DNA of 59,505 nucleotides from a bacterium. Its GTDB lineage: Bacteria; SZUA-79; Acidulodesulfobacterales; Acidulodesulfobacteraceae. The notes below the pieces were generated by a model. The model was not told where the DNA came from. It did not search any database and saw only the letters and a program-made list of their open reading frames with translations. Of the stretch, positions 6,513-14,658 are shown in pieces (within the stretch, counting starts at the first letter, position 1; the number at the start of each line of letters is the position of its first letter). Location: contig QIJE01000033.1 of the NCBI GenBank assembly GCA_003232385.1, positions 1 through 59,505 of the forward strand, written 5' to 3'. Made by a program: the position numbers and the translations under genes.

Positions 6513-8799
6513 GAGTGCCGATACGGAAGATAAAGCCGTCACCAATGTTTTGGGCTATCCGGGAATTGGAGATAAAAGAGAATTGAAATGGGCAATTGAA
6601 TCATTCTGGCAAGGTCAGTCTACAGAAGAAGAATTGCTGAGCGTTGCCGGTGATATTAAAAGGAAAAATTGGAAGATGCTTAAGGATAGCGGAATAGACT
6701 TAATTCCAAGCAATGATTTCACCCTATATGACCGGGTGCTCGATATGAGCTGTATGGTAGGCGCTATTCCTGAGCGATTTGGCGGAAAAACGGTTGATAT
6801 TGAGCTTTATTTTAGGATGATAGGCAGAAGCATAGCCGGAGAAGCCGACGTAAAACCGTGTGAGATGACAAAATGGTTTAACACCAACTATCACTATATT
6901 GTTCCGGAACTTGATGAAAATATAAATTTCAGGTTGTCACCGGCTAAAATATTCGATGAATTTACTGAGGCGCTTGATATCGGCATCCTTACGAAGCCGG
7001 TTTTAATAGGCCCGGTCACCTACCTCATGTTGAGCAAAAGCTATTCCGAGGGCTCGTTCGATGTCATGCAGCTTATAGACAAACTTATTCCTGTTTATGA
7101 AGAAATTATTGAACAATTGGGCAAGCTCGGTGCCAAGTGGATTCAAATTGACGAACCGGTTTTCTCGTTTGATCTTTCCGAAAAGATATTAAATAAATTG
7201 AAATATACATATGATATTCTCGGCAACTCGTCAAAAGTCAGACTCATGGTGGCAAACTATTTTGGAGATCTGGGGAGTAATCTTAGCACATTTGTAAATT
7301 TACCGGTTGATGCCGTTCATATCGATGCGGTAGCCTGTCCGAATGAGGTTTTTAAGGTGGCCGATGCCATAAAAGGAACAATGCGGTTGCTTTCGGTCGG
7401 GATTATTGATGGAAAGAATATATGGTCAAACGACCTTGGGACATCTATAAAGATGCTCTCGGATATTGCCGATGTCATAGGAAAGACCAACATGATGGTA
7501 GGAACATCTTCTTCGCTGGAGCATGTTCCTGTAAGTATCAAGTATGAAGAAAATATGGATGGGGCGATAAAAAACCAACTTTCATTTGCGAAGGAAAAGA
7601 TAGTCGAATTATCCGTACTATCCGAAGCAATCAATGGCAACTTAGGCAACAAAGTACTGCAAGATAAAATTATCGGATCGAAGATTGATTTTCAGGTTGA
7701 CCGTAAAGTGAGAGAGAGATGTGAAAAAATAACGCAAGACATGCTGTCCAGAAAGTCCGGATATCCGATCAGGGCGGCAAAGCATAGAGGAATGTTTTAT
7801 TTTCCGTTGCTTCCTGTTACAACAATAGGCTCTTTTCCGCAAACAAAGGAGATTAGAAAAGCGAGGTCCGATTTTAAAAAGGGCAGAATAGACAAAGATG
7901 CATATGAAAATTTTATAAAGGATGAGATTGCGCGCGTTATCGGCATTCAGCAGGAGATCGGGATAGATCTTTTTGTCCATGGTGAGCCTGAACGAAACGA
8001 CATGGTGGAGTATTTTGCCGACAAATTAAACGGCCTCCTCGTAACGCAAAATGGATGGGTCAGAAGCTATGGCACAAGGTGCGTTAAGCCGCCCATTATT
8101 TACGCCGACGTATCAAGAAAATCTCCTATGACAGTAAAATGGACTAAATATGCACAATCATTAAGTAAAAAACCTATCAAGGGAATGCTTACCGGACCGA
8201 ATACGATACTGCAATGGAGTTTTGTGCGCGATGATCAACACTTGAGTCAAACTGCTGCTCAAATCGCACTGGCAATTCGTGATGAGGTATTCGATCTTGA
8301 AGAAGCAGGAATAAAGATAATTCAGGTCGACGAACCGGCGTTGCGGGAGGGTCTGCCATTGAGAAAAAGCAGATGGAATGAGTATCTCAAATGGGCGATA
8401 GACAGTTTCAGGCTTGCCGTAAACGGGGTCGCGGACACGACTCAGATTCATACCCATATGTGTTACAGTGAATTTAACGATATCATCAAATCGATAGCAG
8501 AAATGGACGCTGATGTTATATCAATAGAGGCATCACGATCAAATATGGAATTACTAAAGGTATTCGGCAATTTTGAATATCCGAACCAGATAGGTCCCGG
8601 CATTTACGACATTCACTCACCAAGAATACCAACCGTAGAGGAGATAGCCGGTCTTATAACCGGAGCGCTTGCCGTTATACCCAAAGAACGTCTGTGGATC
8701 AACCCTGATTGCGGCCTTAAAACGCGGCGATGGTGTGAGGTTATACCGTCATTAAAAAATATGGTGGCTGCAGCTGAGCTTTGTAGAGATAAGTTATAA
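6487..8799 (+). CDS. metE: Cobalamin-independent methionine synthase
   Basis: This 770-residue enzyme transfers a methyl group from 5-methyl-tetrahydrofolate (polyglutamate) to homocysteine without B12. The N-terminal barrel opens with LGYPGIGDKRELKWAIE; the C-terminal catalytic barrel begins near TTIGSFPQTKEIRKAR. Zinc ligands are visible as HTHMC (near residue 655) and NPDCGLKTRRW (near residue 739). Length matches the family, with a short extra N-terminus of about 20 residues. GGAGG at 6476-6480 precedes the ATG, which lies inside the end of nrdG. Being last in an operon headed by a cobalamin riboswitch fits the usual control of MetE, which is expressed when B12 is scarce and MetH cannot work. 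No metH is in the window. Confidence 0.96.
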   Translation: MYADATSGKSADTEDKAVTNVLGYPGIGDKRELKWAIESFWQGQSTEEELLSVAGDIKRKNWKMLKDSGIDLIPSNDFTLYDRVLDMSCMVGAIPERFGGKTVDIELYFRMIGRSIAGEADVKPCEMTKWFNTNYHYIVPELDENINFRLSPAKIFDEFTEALDIGILTKPVLIGPVTYLMLSKSYSEGSFDVMQLIDKLIPVYEEIIEQLGKLGAKWIQIDEPVFSFDLSEKILNKLKYTYDILGNSSKVRLMVANYFGDLGSNLSTFVNLPVDAVHIDAVACPNEVFKVADAIKGTMRLLSVGIIDGKNIWSNDLGTSIKMLSDIADVIGKTNMMVGTSSSLEHVPVSIKYEENMDGAIKNQLSFAKEKIVELSVLSEAINGNLGNKVLQDKIIGSKIDFQVDRKVRERCEKITQDMLSRKSGYPIRAAKHRGMFYFPLLPVTTIGSFPQTKEIRKARSDFKKGRIDKDAYENFIKDEIARVIGIQQEIGIDLFVHGEPERNDMVEYFADKLNGLLVTQNGWVRSYGTRCVKPPIIYADVSRKSPMTVKWTKYAQSLSKKPIKGMLTGPNTILQWSFVRDDQHLSQTAAQIALAIRDEVFDLEEAGIKIIQVDEPALREGLPLRKSRWNEYLKWAIDSFRLAVNGVADTTQIHTHMCYSEFNDIIKSIAEMDADVISIEASRSNMELLKVFGNFEYPNQIGPGIYDIHSPRIPTVEEIAGLITGALAVIPKERLWINPDCGLKTRRWCEVIPSLKNMVAAAELCRDKL

Positions 8800-8829
8800 A
8801 CAGGCTACCGATAAAGCTTCTTTATGGAT

Positions 8830-9230
8830 GCGCGGTATGCTTTGGTTTTTAATAGCTCTCTCGCTTTGCTTACCTGCTACCTTACGCCTAAAGATCTTGC
8901 TCTGTCTTTTGCGCATTCCTGTTTGAATTAAGAGGCTTTTTGCAGTCTTTCACAGATACACGCCGGGCAACTGTTTGTTTGATTTATCTATTCCGTGATA
9001 TTTAAGTATCCTGTCGGCAGGACAGATATAGCTGTTGTTCTCTTTGTTAAATCCGAATCTGTCTATAGGAAATACACCTCTCTCATACAAGTGTTTTGGT
9101 AGTTGGTGCTTGCAACACTTTAAGGCTTCACTTTTTCCTGCCCGGTTTGGTATATATCGTTTGTTTGCAAAGCTTATATCTTCACCCAAAGTGGCTTTTA
9201 GTTTTTCCCAATCTATTTTTCCTTGAAAAA
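8830..9230 (-). pseudogene. Transposase relic (IS1182-like C-terminal part)
   Basis: On the minus strand a decayed frame reads KIDWEKLKATLGEDISFANKR, then FGFNKENNSYICPADRILKYHG, which resembles the F-YD-D-Y-CP-G-L region of IS1182-type transposases. The open frame stops at 8950; beyond it, in other frames, cysteine/arginine-rich pieces such as DCKKPLNSNRN suggest the continuing transposase C-terminus with frameshifts and stops. There is no N-terminal part, and no terminal inverted repeats were found. The flanking 9231-9520 shows nothing else recognisable. It lies between metE and tRNA-Lys, consistent with mobile-DNA history of this block. The family assignment is from motif pattern only. Confidence 0.45.
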
Positions 9231-9520
9231 ATATGAATCGGGGATGCAAATGAGTCGGAAAATAAAGGTTTACAGTACATAATTTAAAACTAAGCTGTAT
9301 TGGAAATTTTAAGCAATGATACAGAAGGATTAAGGTGTAAAATAACCTGCTGCAAAAACAGACAGGAGGGATATGATACACCTAAATGGAAGAGGCATGA
9401 TTATTGGTAGGGAGCGTCAGGCAGGTTTAAAGAATACCGTATAGGGATAAGTATGGACGGCAAAACATATTAAAATCAAGATAAAAGTTACGTGGAGTAC
9501 TTATTTGCAGGGGTTTAAAG

Positions 9521-9596
9521 TGGTGAGCCGCGCGGGGGTCGAACCCGCGACCACCTGATTAAAAGTCAGGTGCTCTACCAGTTGAGCTAGCGGCTC
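9521..9596 (-). tRNA. tRNA-Lys (UUU)
   Basis: Minus-strand cloverleaf: acceptor GAGCCGC pairs with GCGGCTC, D arm TAGCTCAACTGGTAGAGCA, anticodon loop CTTTTAA with anticodon TTT, T arm GCGGGTTCGACCCCCGC, discriminator A and encoded CCA (9521-9523). A degenerate copy of its 3' half lies at 2941-2990 in the same orientation. Confidence 0.97.
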
Positions 9597-9644
9597 TATT
9601 TTTATTTTACTGCAATTAACAATGAATAGAGATGTTTATTGTTT

Positions 9645-9785
9645 TTATAAAGGTAATAATGTAGTTAAATCCGGAAAAGAATAGTTAAGTCCGCTTGCGG
9701 CGAAAATCCCGAGCCCTACGACGGTTATGATGCCGAGTATTACGATAACCCACATTATACTATTAGAATGCATATTTTCATTCAT
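9645..9785 (-). CDS. Small single-span membrane protein, 46 residues
   Basis: The frame starts at ATG 9785-9783 (minus strand), preceded by GGAGGGG with a 5-base gap, a strong ribosome binding site. The peptide has a short polar N-terminus (MNENMHSNS), one hydrophobic span of about 20 residues (IMWVIVILGIITVVGLGIF) and a short tail. I do not recognise the family. The strong ribosome binding site and clean transmembrane segment argue that it is real. It lies between tRNA-Lys and the rubredoxin-domain gene, all on the minus strand. Confidence 0.6.
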   Translation of the reverse strand: MNENMHSNSIMWVIVILGIITVVGLGIFAASGLNYSFPDLTTLLPL

Positions 9786-9923
9786 TTTATCCCCTCCGTA
9801 TCGGTAAAATCATTAAATTAGTATAAAGCCTGCTTTTTATTATTTGCTTAAACACTAGATATACTACCAAAAAACTTTCTAAAAAGCAATATAATTGATT
9901 TATAATTAAAACATTGATATTCT

Positions 9924-9956
9924 CGATATCTCCCCGATAGAAAAAGGGAGATATCG
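9924..9956 (-). terminator. Strong hairpin downstream of rubredoxin-domain gene
   Basis: CGATATCTCCC (9924-9934) and GGGAGATATCG (9946-9956) form a perfect 11-bp stem around an 11-base loop. It lies 18 bases past the stop of the minus-strand gene ending at 9974. There is no long T run after it, so it may be a terminator or an mRNA-stabilising hairpin. Confidence 0.6.
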
Positions 9957-9973
9957 AAAGCATACGATTAGAA

Positions 9974-10306
9974 TTAACCCCACTTTTGTTTACTTACGTG
10001 GACGGCTATTTCCGCTTTTGACATTTGTCTTATTTCCCATGCGGCTTTTTTGGCTTTTTGGAATACGCTAAGGCACCCCGGGTCCAAGTTATCCTCTATT
10101 CCGGCATCGGCAAATTCCGATACCTTGGAAAGTAAATGCATTAAATTTATGTGCAGTTGATTTGTTTTTCTGGAGCGGTCGATTATTTGTTCTATATCGG
10201 CGACAATGCGTTCAAACTTTTCCTTAGGCGCGCCACACTTCGGACATACGTCCGGAGCACTATTCCCGTCATGAATATAACCGCATACGGAACACTTCCA
10301 TTTCAT
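9974..10306 (-). CDS. Rubredoxin-domain protein
   Basis: This is a 110-residue protein. The start is taken as the ATG at 10306-10304 (MKWKCSVCG), because GGAGG lies 6 bases before it; a further upstream ATG would place that site inside the gene. Residues 3-32 form a short rubredoxin-like iron site (CSVCGYIHDG, then CPKCGAPKEKFE), as in the C-terminus of rubrerythrin. The remaining 75 residues are mostly helical, with no cysteine pair and no recognised domain. It probably serves as a small electron carrier or redox sensor in oxygen or peroxide defence. It is transcribed as a single gene with a hairpin after it. Confidence 0.8.
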   Translation of the reverse strand: MKWKCSVCGYIHDGNSAPDVCPKCGAPKEKFERIVADIEQIIDRSRKTNQLHINLMHLLSKVSEFADAGIEDNLDPGCLSVFQKAKKAAWEIRQMSKAEIAVHVSKQKWG

Positions 10307-10512
10307 GAGAAACCTCCGCAATTAAAGTTTAATTTAGTTATTTACTATCTGATTATATCATAAAAAAAAATAGATTGCAGTAAATTTTGGATAATTGATA
10401 TTAATTACTATCAGATTCGGGATATGATTAAATTGACAATATATAGATTAAATTATATAATATGCCGTAAAAGGTGCGATAAAATAAAAAAGTTAATGCG
10501 AAGTAAATAAAA

Positions 10513-11139
10513 TTGATAGATTTCAATATATATCTAATCGGTGATAAAAATATTTTCGGCGATGAGAAAGATTATCTTGAAGCGTTAGATAAATGTTTTG
10601 ATAGCGGCATAGGTGCATTTCAATTAAGGCAAAAAGATATAAGCGTTAAGGAGTTTTTTAAATTAGGCGAAAAAATCAGGGTAATATTAAAAAAGTATCC
10701 CGACATTAAGCTTTTTGTTAACGACAGAGTAGATGTTGCATTAGCATTAGGGGCATACGGCGTACATTTGAATAAAAACAGTGTACCGATTAGTGTCGTT
10801 AAGGAAAGAATTAAAGGCATTAAGATCTTTTATTCGTCGCATTCTTCTGAAGAAGCAAAAAAAGCGGAGGAGGCCGGAGCTGATTTTGTAACATTCAGTC
10901 CTATTTTTAAAACAAAAAATAATGGATTCGAACAAGGAACCGATGTCTTTAAAAAAGTATTAAAATTGCTTAGAATTCCTGTTTTTGCTCTCGGCGGTAT
11001 AAACGAGAATAATTTGTCCGAAATTAAAGGCGTCGGAGGGTGCTACGTTGCTGTTCAATCGGGTATATTGAGGAATCGGGATATCGGCAGCGCCGTAAGG
11101 TCGTTTGCAGGTATTTCAACTCTTAACGATATAAATTAA
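10513..11139 (+). CDS. thiE: Thiamine-phosphate synthase
   Basis: This 208-residue TIM-barrel enzyme joins HMP pyrophosphate and thiazole phosphate to thiamine phosphate. Family motifs are QLRQKD (phosphate/Mg region), VNDRVDVALALGAYGVHL, SHSSEEAKKAEEAGADFV, FSPIFKTKN and ALGGI. The start is a TTG at 10513; no ATG is available upstream in frame, and the ribosome binding site is weak. It lies 34 bases before thiC and the two likely form a unit. No THI-box (TPP riboswitch) could be found in the roughly 200 bases upstream, so control is unknown. Confidence 0.92.
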   Translation: MIDFNIYLIGDKNIFGDEKDYLEALDKCFDSGIGAFQLRQKDISVKEFFKLGEKIRVILKKYPDIKLFVNDRVDVALALGAYGVHLNKNSVPISVVKERIKGIKIFYSSHSSEEAKKAEEAGADFVTFSPIFKTKNNGFEQGTDVFKKVLKLLRIPVFALGGINENNLSEIKGVGGCYVAVQSGILRNRDIGSAVRSFAGISTLNDIN

Positions 11140-11173
11140 CGCAATAAAAAGAGGATGCTAAAGGGATAAATAT

Positions 11174-12472
11174 ATGAATCAAATAGAAGCGGCAAGAAAT
11201 AATATAATAACCGAAGAGATGGAATATTGTTCTAAAGTTGAAGGGGTCTCTTCCGAAAAAATTCGTTCCGATGTAATGAATGGTTTTACCGTGATAATAA
11301 AAAACCGCTTGAGGGGTATTGCCCCCCTCGCCATAGGCAAGGACTTAAGAACTAAGGTCAACGCCAATATAGGTTCGTCCGGAGATAACTGCGACATTAA
11401 AGAAGAATTGGAAAAATTATTTATGGCGGTAAAAAGCGGCGCAGATGCAGTAATGGATCTCTCTACAGGCGGTAACATAATAGAATTCAGGCGTGATATC
11501 GTTAAAAATTCAACTGTTTCTATCGGAACGGTTCCGCTGTATGAAGCGTTTCAACCGTCTATGGAGAACGGCGACGGAATGGCAAGTGCAGGTGATACCG
11601 GTTTTATAGATAGATTCGATCCGGAATATCTTTTTGAGGTTATAGAAAGGCAATGCGAAGAAGGTGTTGATTTTATTACCGTCCATTGCGGATTGACTTT
11701 AAGAGCCGTAAAAACGATGAATAAACAGACGAGGATTATGGGTATAGTATCAAGGGGCGGGTCTTTAATAGCTTCTTGGATGATGAGGAAAAATAGAGAA
11801 AATCCTCTTTATGAGAATTACGATAAACTTTTGAGGATTGCCAAGAAAAACGACGTGGTGTTAAGTTTGGGTGACGGGTTAAGGCCCGGAAGCCTTGCGG
11901 ATGCAACCGATAGGGCTCAGGTGTCGGAGCTTATAATTCTCGGCGAATTACAAAAAACAGCTCTTGAGGAAGGGGTTCAGGTAATGATAGAAGGCCCCGG
12001 ACACGTTCCGTTAAGCCAAGTTGAAACTAACATAAAATTAGAAAAAAGCCTCTGCAACGGTGCTCCGTTTTATGTTTTGGGTCCATTGGTTACAGATATA
12101 GCCCCCGGCTACGATCATATTTCTAGTGCAATAGGGGGGGCGATAGCCGCCGGAGCCGGCGCGGATTTTCTTTGCTATGTTACTCCCGCCGAACACTTGA
12201 GGCTTCCGTCCGTGTCGGATGTAAAAGAAGGTGTCATCGCTTCTAAAATTGCGGCTCATGCCGGAGATATAGCTAAGGGCGTAAAGGGCGCGCTGGAAAG
12301 GGACATATCGATGAGCAAACATAGACGGTCTATGGATTGGGAAAAACAATACGATTGTTCCTTAGACCCGGAAAAAGCAAGGCAGATGCGTGCCTCGCTT
12401 CCGCTTAAAGACGATAAGGTTTGTTCCATGTGTTCATCATACTGTTCAATAAAATTGAATGATTCTTTATAA
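11174..12472 (+). CDS. thiC: Phosphomethylpyrimidine synthase
   Basis: This 432-residue radical SAM enzyme converts aminoimidazole ribotide to HMP phosphate, the pyrimidine half of thiamine. Recognisable sequence includes the barrel segments VNANIGSSGD, AVMDLSTGG, EGVDFITVHCGLT, SRGGS and EGPGHVPL. The C-terminal cluster motif reads CSMCSSYC, that is C-x2-C-x3-C, one residue shorter than the C-x2-C-x4-C of E. coli-type ThiC. The protein also lacks the long N-terminal domain of that type, so it belongs to the short form, where the spacing may be normal. It follows thiE closely; thiD is 12 kb away at 24292. Confidence 0.94.
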   Translation: MNQIEAARNNIITEEMEYCSKVEGVSSEKIRSDVMNGFTVIIKNRLRGIAPLAIGKDLRTKVNANIGSSGDNCDIKEELEKLFMAVKSGADAVMDLSTGGNIIEFRRDIVKNSTVSIGTVPLYEAFQPSMENGDGMASAGDTGFIDRFDPEYLFEVIERQCEEGVDFITVHCGLTLRAVKTMNKQTRIMGIVSRGGSLIASWMMRKNRENPLYENYDKLLRIAKKNDVVLSLGDGLRPGSLADATDRAQVSELIILGELQKTALEEGVQVMIEGPGHVPLSQVETNIKLEKSLCNGAPFYVLGPLVTDIAPGYDHISSAIGGAIAAGAGADFLCYVTPAEHLRLPSVSDVKEGVIASKIAAHAGDIAKGVKGALERDISMSKHRRSMDWEKQYDCSLDPEKARQMRASLPLKDDKVCSMCSSYCSIKLNDSL

Positions 12473-12503
12473 ATAAATTAAGCAATAAATAACAGGGTAA
12501 AAA

Positions 12504-13445
12504 ATGACCGAAGAATTATTTAAAGATGTTCGAAACATAAGTCGCATAGCTTCTGAAATTTACGACACGTTTAAAAACATCGCCAAAGGCGATTCGACCG
12601 AGAAAAGCATTATAAAATATGACGCTGATTTTTTGGATAAATTTGGTTCTTTCAAGTTTTTTAAAATAAACGGCAGTTATATTTTAAAGCCCATATCCGG
12701 TTCCTCCGGTGATTTTGAAAAGAGTGCCGGTTCGACATACTCATTATCTCTATCGGATTTTATCGGCATAGACGACGTAATAATGGGTGTTTTTAAAAAT
12801 ACAATGAAATTTGCCTCGGGTAAGTCCGCTAATAACGTTCTTTTATGGGGAGACAGAGGGACAGGTAAGTCTTCGCTCATAAGGGCTATAGCAAAATCTT
12901 TCAGTGAAGAACCCTACATAAATAAGATTAAATTTATAGATGTCGTTGAGGATACTGCTGAGCTTATTTATGAGTTAATTACGATTATTAAAGTTAAGCC
13001 CTATAGATTTATCCTTATTTTTGATGACGTTGCATTTGATGCAGACTCTCTTTTTTATAAAAAGCTTAAGTCTATTCTTGACGGAGGGCTGGATGAACTT
13101 CCGGAGAATATCATTATTTACGCTACCTCTAATAAGCGGCATCTCACCACTGAAAAGTTCTCAGGAGAAGGGCTTGATTTTGAATCTAAGCTTATACATC
13201 CGGAAGAAGAGGCGGAAGAAGGTCTTTCTTTGAGTGACAGGTTTGGTTTAACATACGGTTTATATAACTTTGATCAGGAAACATACCTTAAAATGGTCGA
13301 ATTATATTTAAAAAAATATGACATAAAAGTACCTTTGATAGATATGAGTAGTATCAGAAAAAATGCGATAAGCTATGCGTCCATCAAGGGCTCGAGGTCA
13401 GGCAGAACGGCAAAGCAATACGCCGTAAGTCTTATTAAGGATTAA
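12504..13445 (+). CDS. DUF815-family AAA+ ATPase
   Basis: This is a 313-residue protein. Walker A is GDRGTGKSS near residue 116, Walker B FILIFDDVAF near residue 171, and the sensor-1 region is YATSNKRHL. The segment SDRFGLTYGLYNFDQETYLKMVE is characteristic of DUF815. The N-terminal 80 residues are less conserved. The cellular role of the family is not established; it is soluble and lacks a helicase or protease domain. It begins 31 bases after thiC and may be co-transcribed with it without a metabolic link. It ends only 25 bases from the end of the convergent HD-GYP gene. Confidence 0.82.
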   Translation: MTEELFKDVRNISRIASEIYDTFKNIAKGDSTEKSIIKYDADFLDKFGSFKFFKINGSYILKPISGSSGDFEKSAGSTYSLSLSDFIGIDDVIMGVFKNTMKFASGKSANNVLLWGDRGTGKSSLIRAIAKSFSEEPYINKIKFIDVVEDTAELIYELITIIKVKPYRFILIFDDVAFDADSLFYKKLKSILDGGLDELPENIIIYATSNKRHLTTEKFSGEGLDFESKLIHPEEEAEEGLSLSDRFGLTYGLYNFDQETYLKMVELYLKKYDIKVPLIDMSSIRKNAISYASIKGSRSGRTAKQYAVSLIKD

Positions 13446-13470
13446 GTATTAAAAAGATTTTACACAGAGA

Positions 13471-14658
13471 CTAACGATTGACGTTTTCTATCTGTATTAT
13501 TTCATCTAAGCCCTTCATAAAAGCGTTAAAACAATCAGGGTCAAATGCGTATCCCGGTCTCATTTCATTTTTCATAATTTCGATTGTTTTATCAAACGGA
13601 TATGCTTGTTTATATATCCTTTTGTTTATCAATGCGTCGAATACGTCTGCTATTTTACAGATACTACCGTTCAGAGGAATTTTTTTACCTTTTAATCCGT
13701 CGGGGTAGCCGCTGCCGTCAAAGCTTTCATGATGCGACAATGCGATTATAGCCCCTTCTCTAAGTATAGAAGATTCGGAATCTTTTAAAATTTCATAACC
13801 GATGATCGAATGGGATTTCATGATTTCAAATTCTTCTTTAGTCAGTTTTCCGGGTTTCAGCAGTATTTTGTCCGGTATGCCGACTTTCCCTATGTCATGC
13901 ATAGGGGCGGCATTTAGTATATTTTCCTGCTCGAGTTCATTCATTCCCAATTCTTTTGAGATAATTTTAGCAAAAGTGGACATTCTTAAAATATGATTGC
14001 CGGTATCCTCATCTCTATATTCCGCAAGGGTAATAAGCCTATTAAAAGAATCCCGCTCCATTTTATAAGTGTCGTCAATAGATTTTTGGTAATATGCTTC
14101 AATCACAAGGGCAATGTCTATTGAGATTATTTTTTGAACGGAATACATTATAGACAGCGATTCTTCCTCTGTTAAATCGTTTTCTTTACAGCAGGTCATC
14201 ACGGCCGACGCAATCAATGTATTATAATAGCCGTAAGAGCCGATGTAAATAACCGTGGAAATTTTATATATATAATGTACAAAACCCACAATAATTCGGT
14301 TTTTAAAATATTTTTCATCGTAGGTCAGGTTAAATAAAGATTTTATGTAATTTGTATGGGCTAATATGAGATTATCCAAGGTACCCGGTTTAGATATAAT
14401 TATTTTCTTTGTTTCATCTATCGTCATTAGATAGTTGCAAAAATTAGAGGCAACCGTAGGTGCAAATTTTTCCATACATTTTTTTATTTTTGCAAGATTG
14501 TTTTTATCGGTTTCGCTATATTTTGTTAAGGTATGCAGGAGATTTATATTATCTTCGGAAAAAAGCTTATATATGTTCCTGACGCCGGTTTCGGAGATCT
14601 TATTATTTTGTAATATATAATCTAAGCTATCTATTACATCCATTGTTTCGCCGTCCAA
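13471..14658 (-). CDS. Globin-coupled HD-GYP protein (c-di-GMP phosphodiesterase)
   Basis: This is a 395-residue protein. Residues about 20-195 resemble a globin-coupled sensor: the run RIIVGFVHYIYKIS followed by YIGSYGYY matches the proximal-His and YIGAY region, with His128 as haem ligand candidate. Residues about 205-385 are an HD-GYP domain with HILRMSTFAK, the metal-binding MHDIGKVGIP (His254-Asp255), HHESFDGSGYPDG at 309-321 and ADVFDAL. HD-GYP proteins hydrolyse cyclic di-GMP, and the globin would make this depend on oxygen or another haem ligand. It is transcribed alone. It is the second globin-coupled sensor in the window, sharing the sensor type but not the output of the protein at 2042. 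Confidence 0.85.
   Translation of the reverse strand: MDGETMDVIDSLDYILQNNKISETGVRNIYKLFSEDNINLLHTLTKYSETDKNNLAKIKKCMEKFAPTVASNFCNYLMTIDETKKIIISKPGTLDNLILAHTNYIKSLFNLTYDEKYFKNRIIVGFVHYIYKISTVIYIGSYGYYNTLIASAVMTCCKENDLTEEESLSIMYSVQKIISIDIALVIEAYYQKSIDDTYKMERDSFNRLITLAEYRDEDTGNHILRMSTFAKIISKELGMNELEQENILNAAPMHDIGKVGIPDKILLKPGKLTKEEFEIMKSHSIIGYEILKDSESSILREGAIIALSHHESFDGSGYPDGLKGKKIPLNGSICKIADVFDALINKRIYKQAYPFDKTIEIMKNEMRPGYAFDPDCFNAFMKGLDEIIQIENVNR

Noticed and set aside
8953-9381. The full 143-codon minus-strand frame as an intact gene
   Set aside because: Only the C-terminal half resembles a transposase; the first 50 residues look non-coding and continuation lies out of frame beyond the stop.
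10340-10512. TPP riboswitch upstream of thiE-thiC
   Set aside because: Searched for the CTGAGA and ACC-TTTGAACCTGAT-type THI-box core; neither is present.
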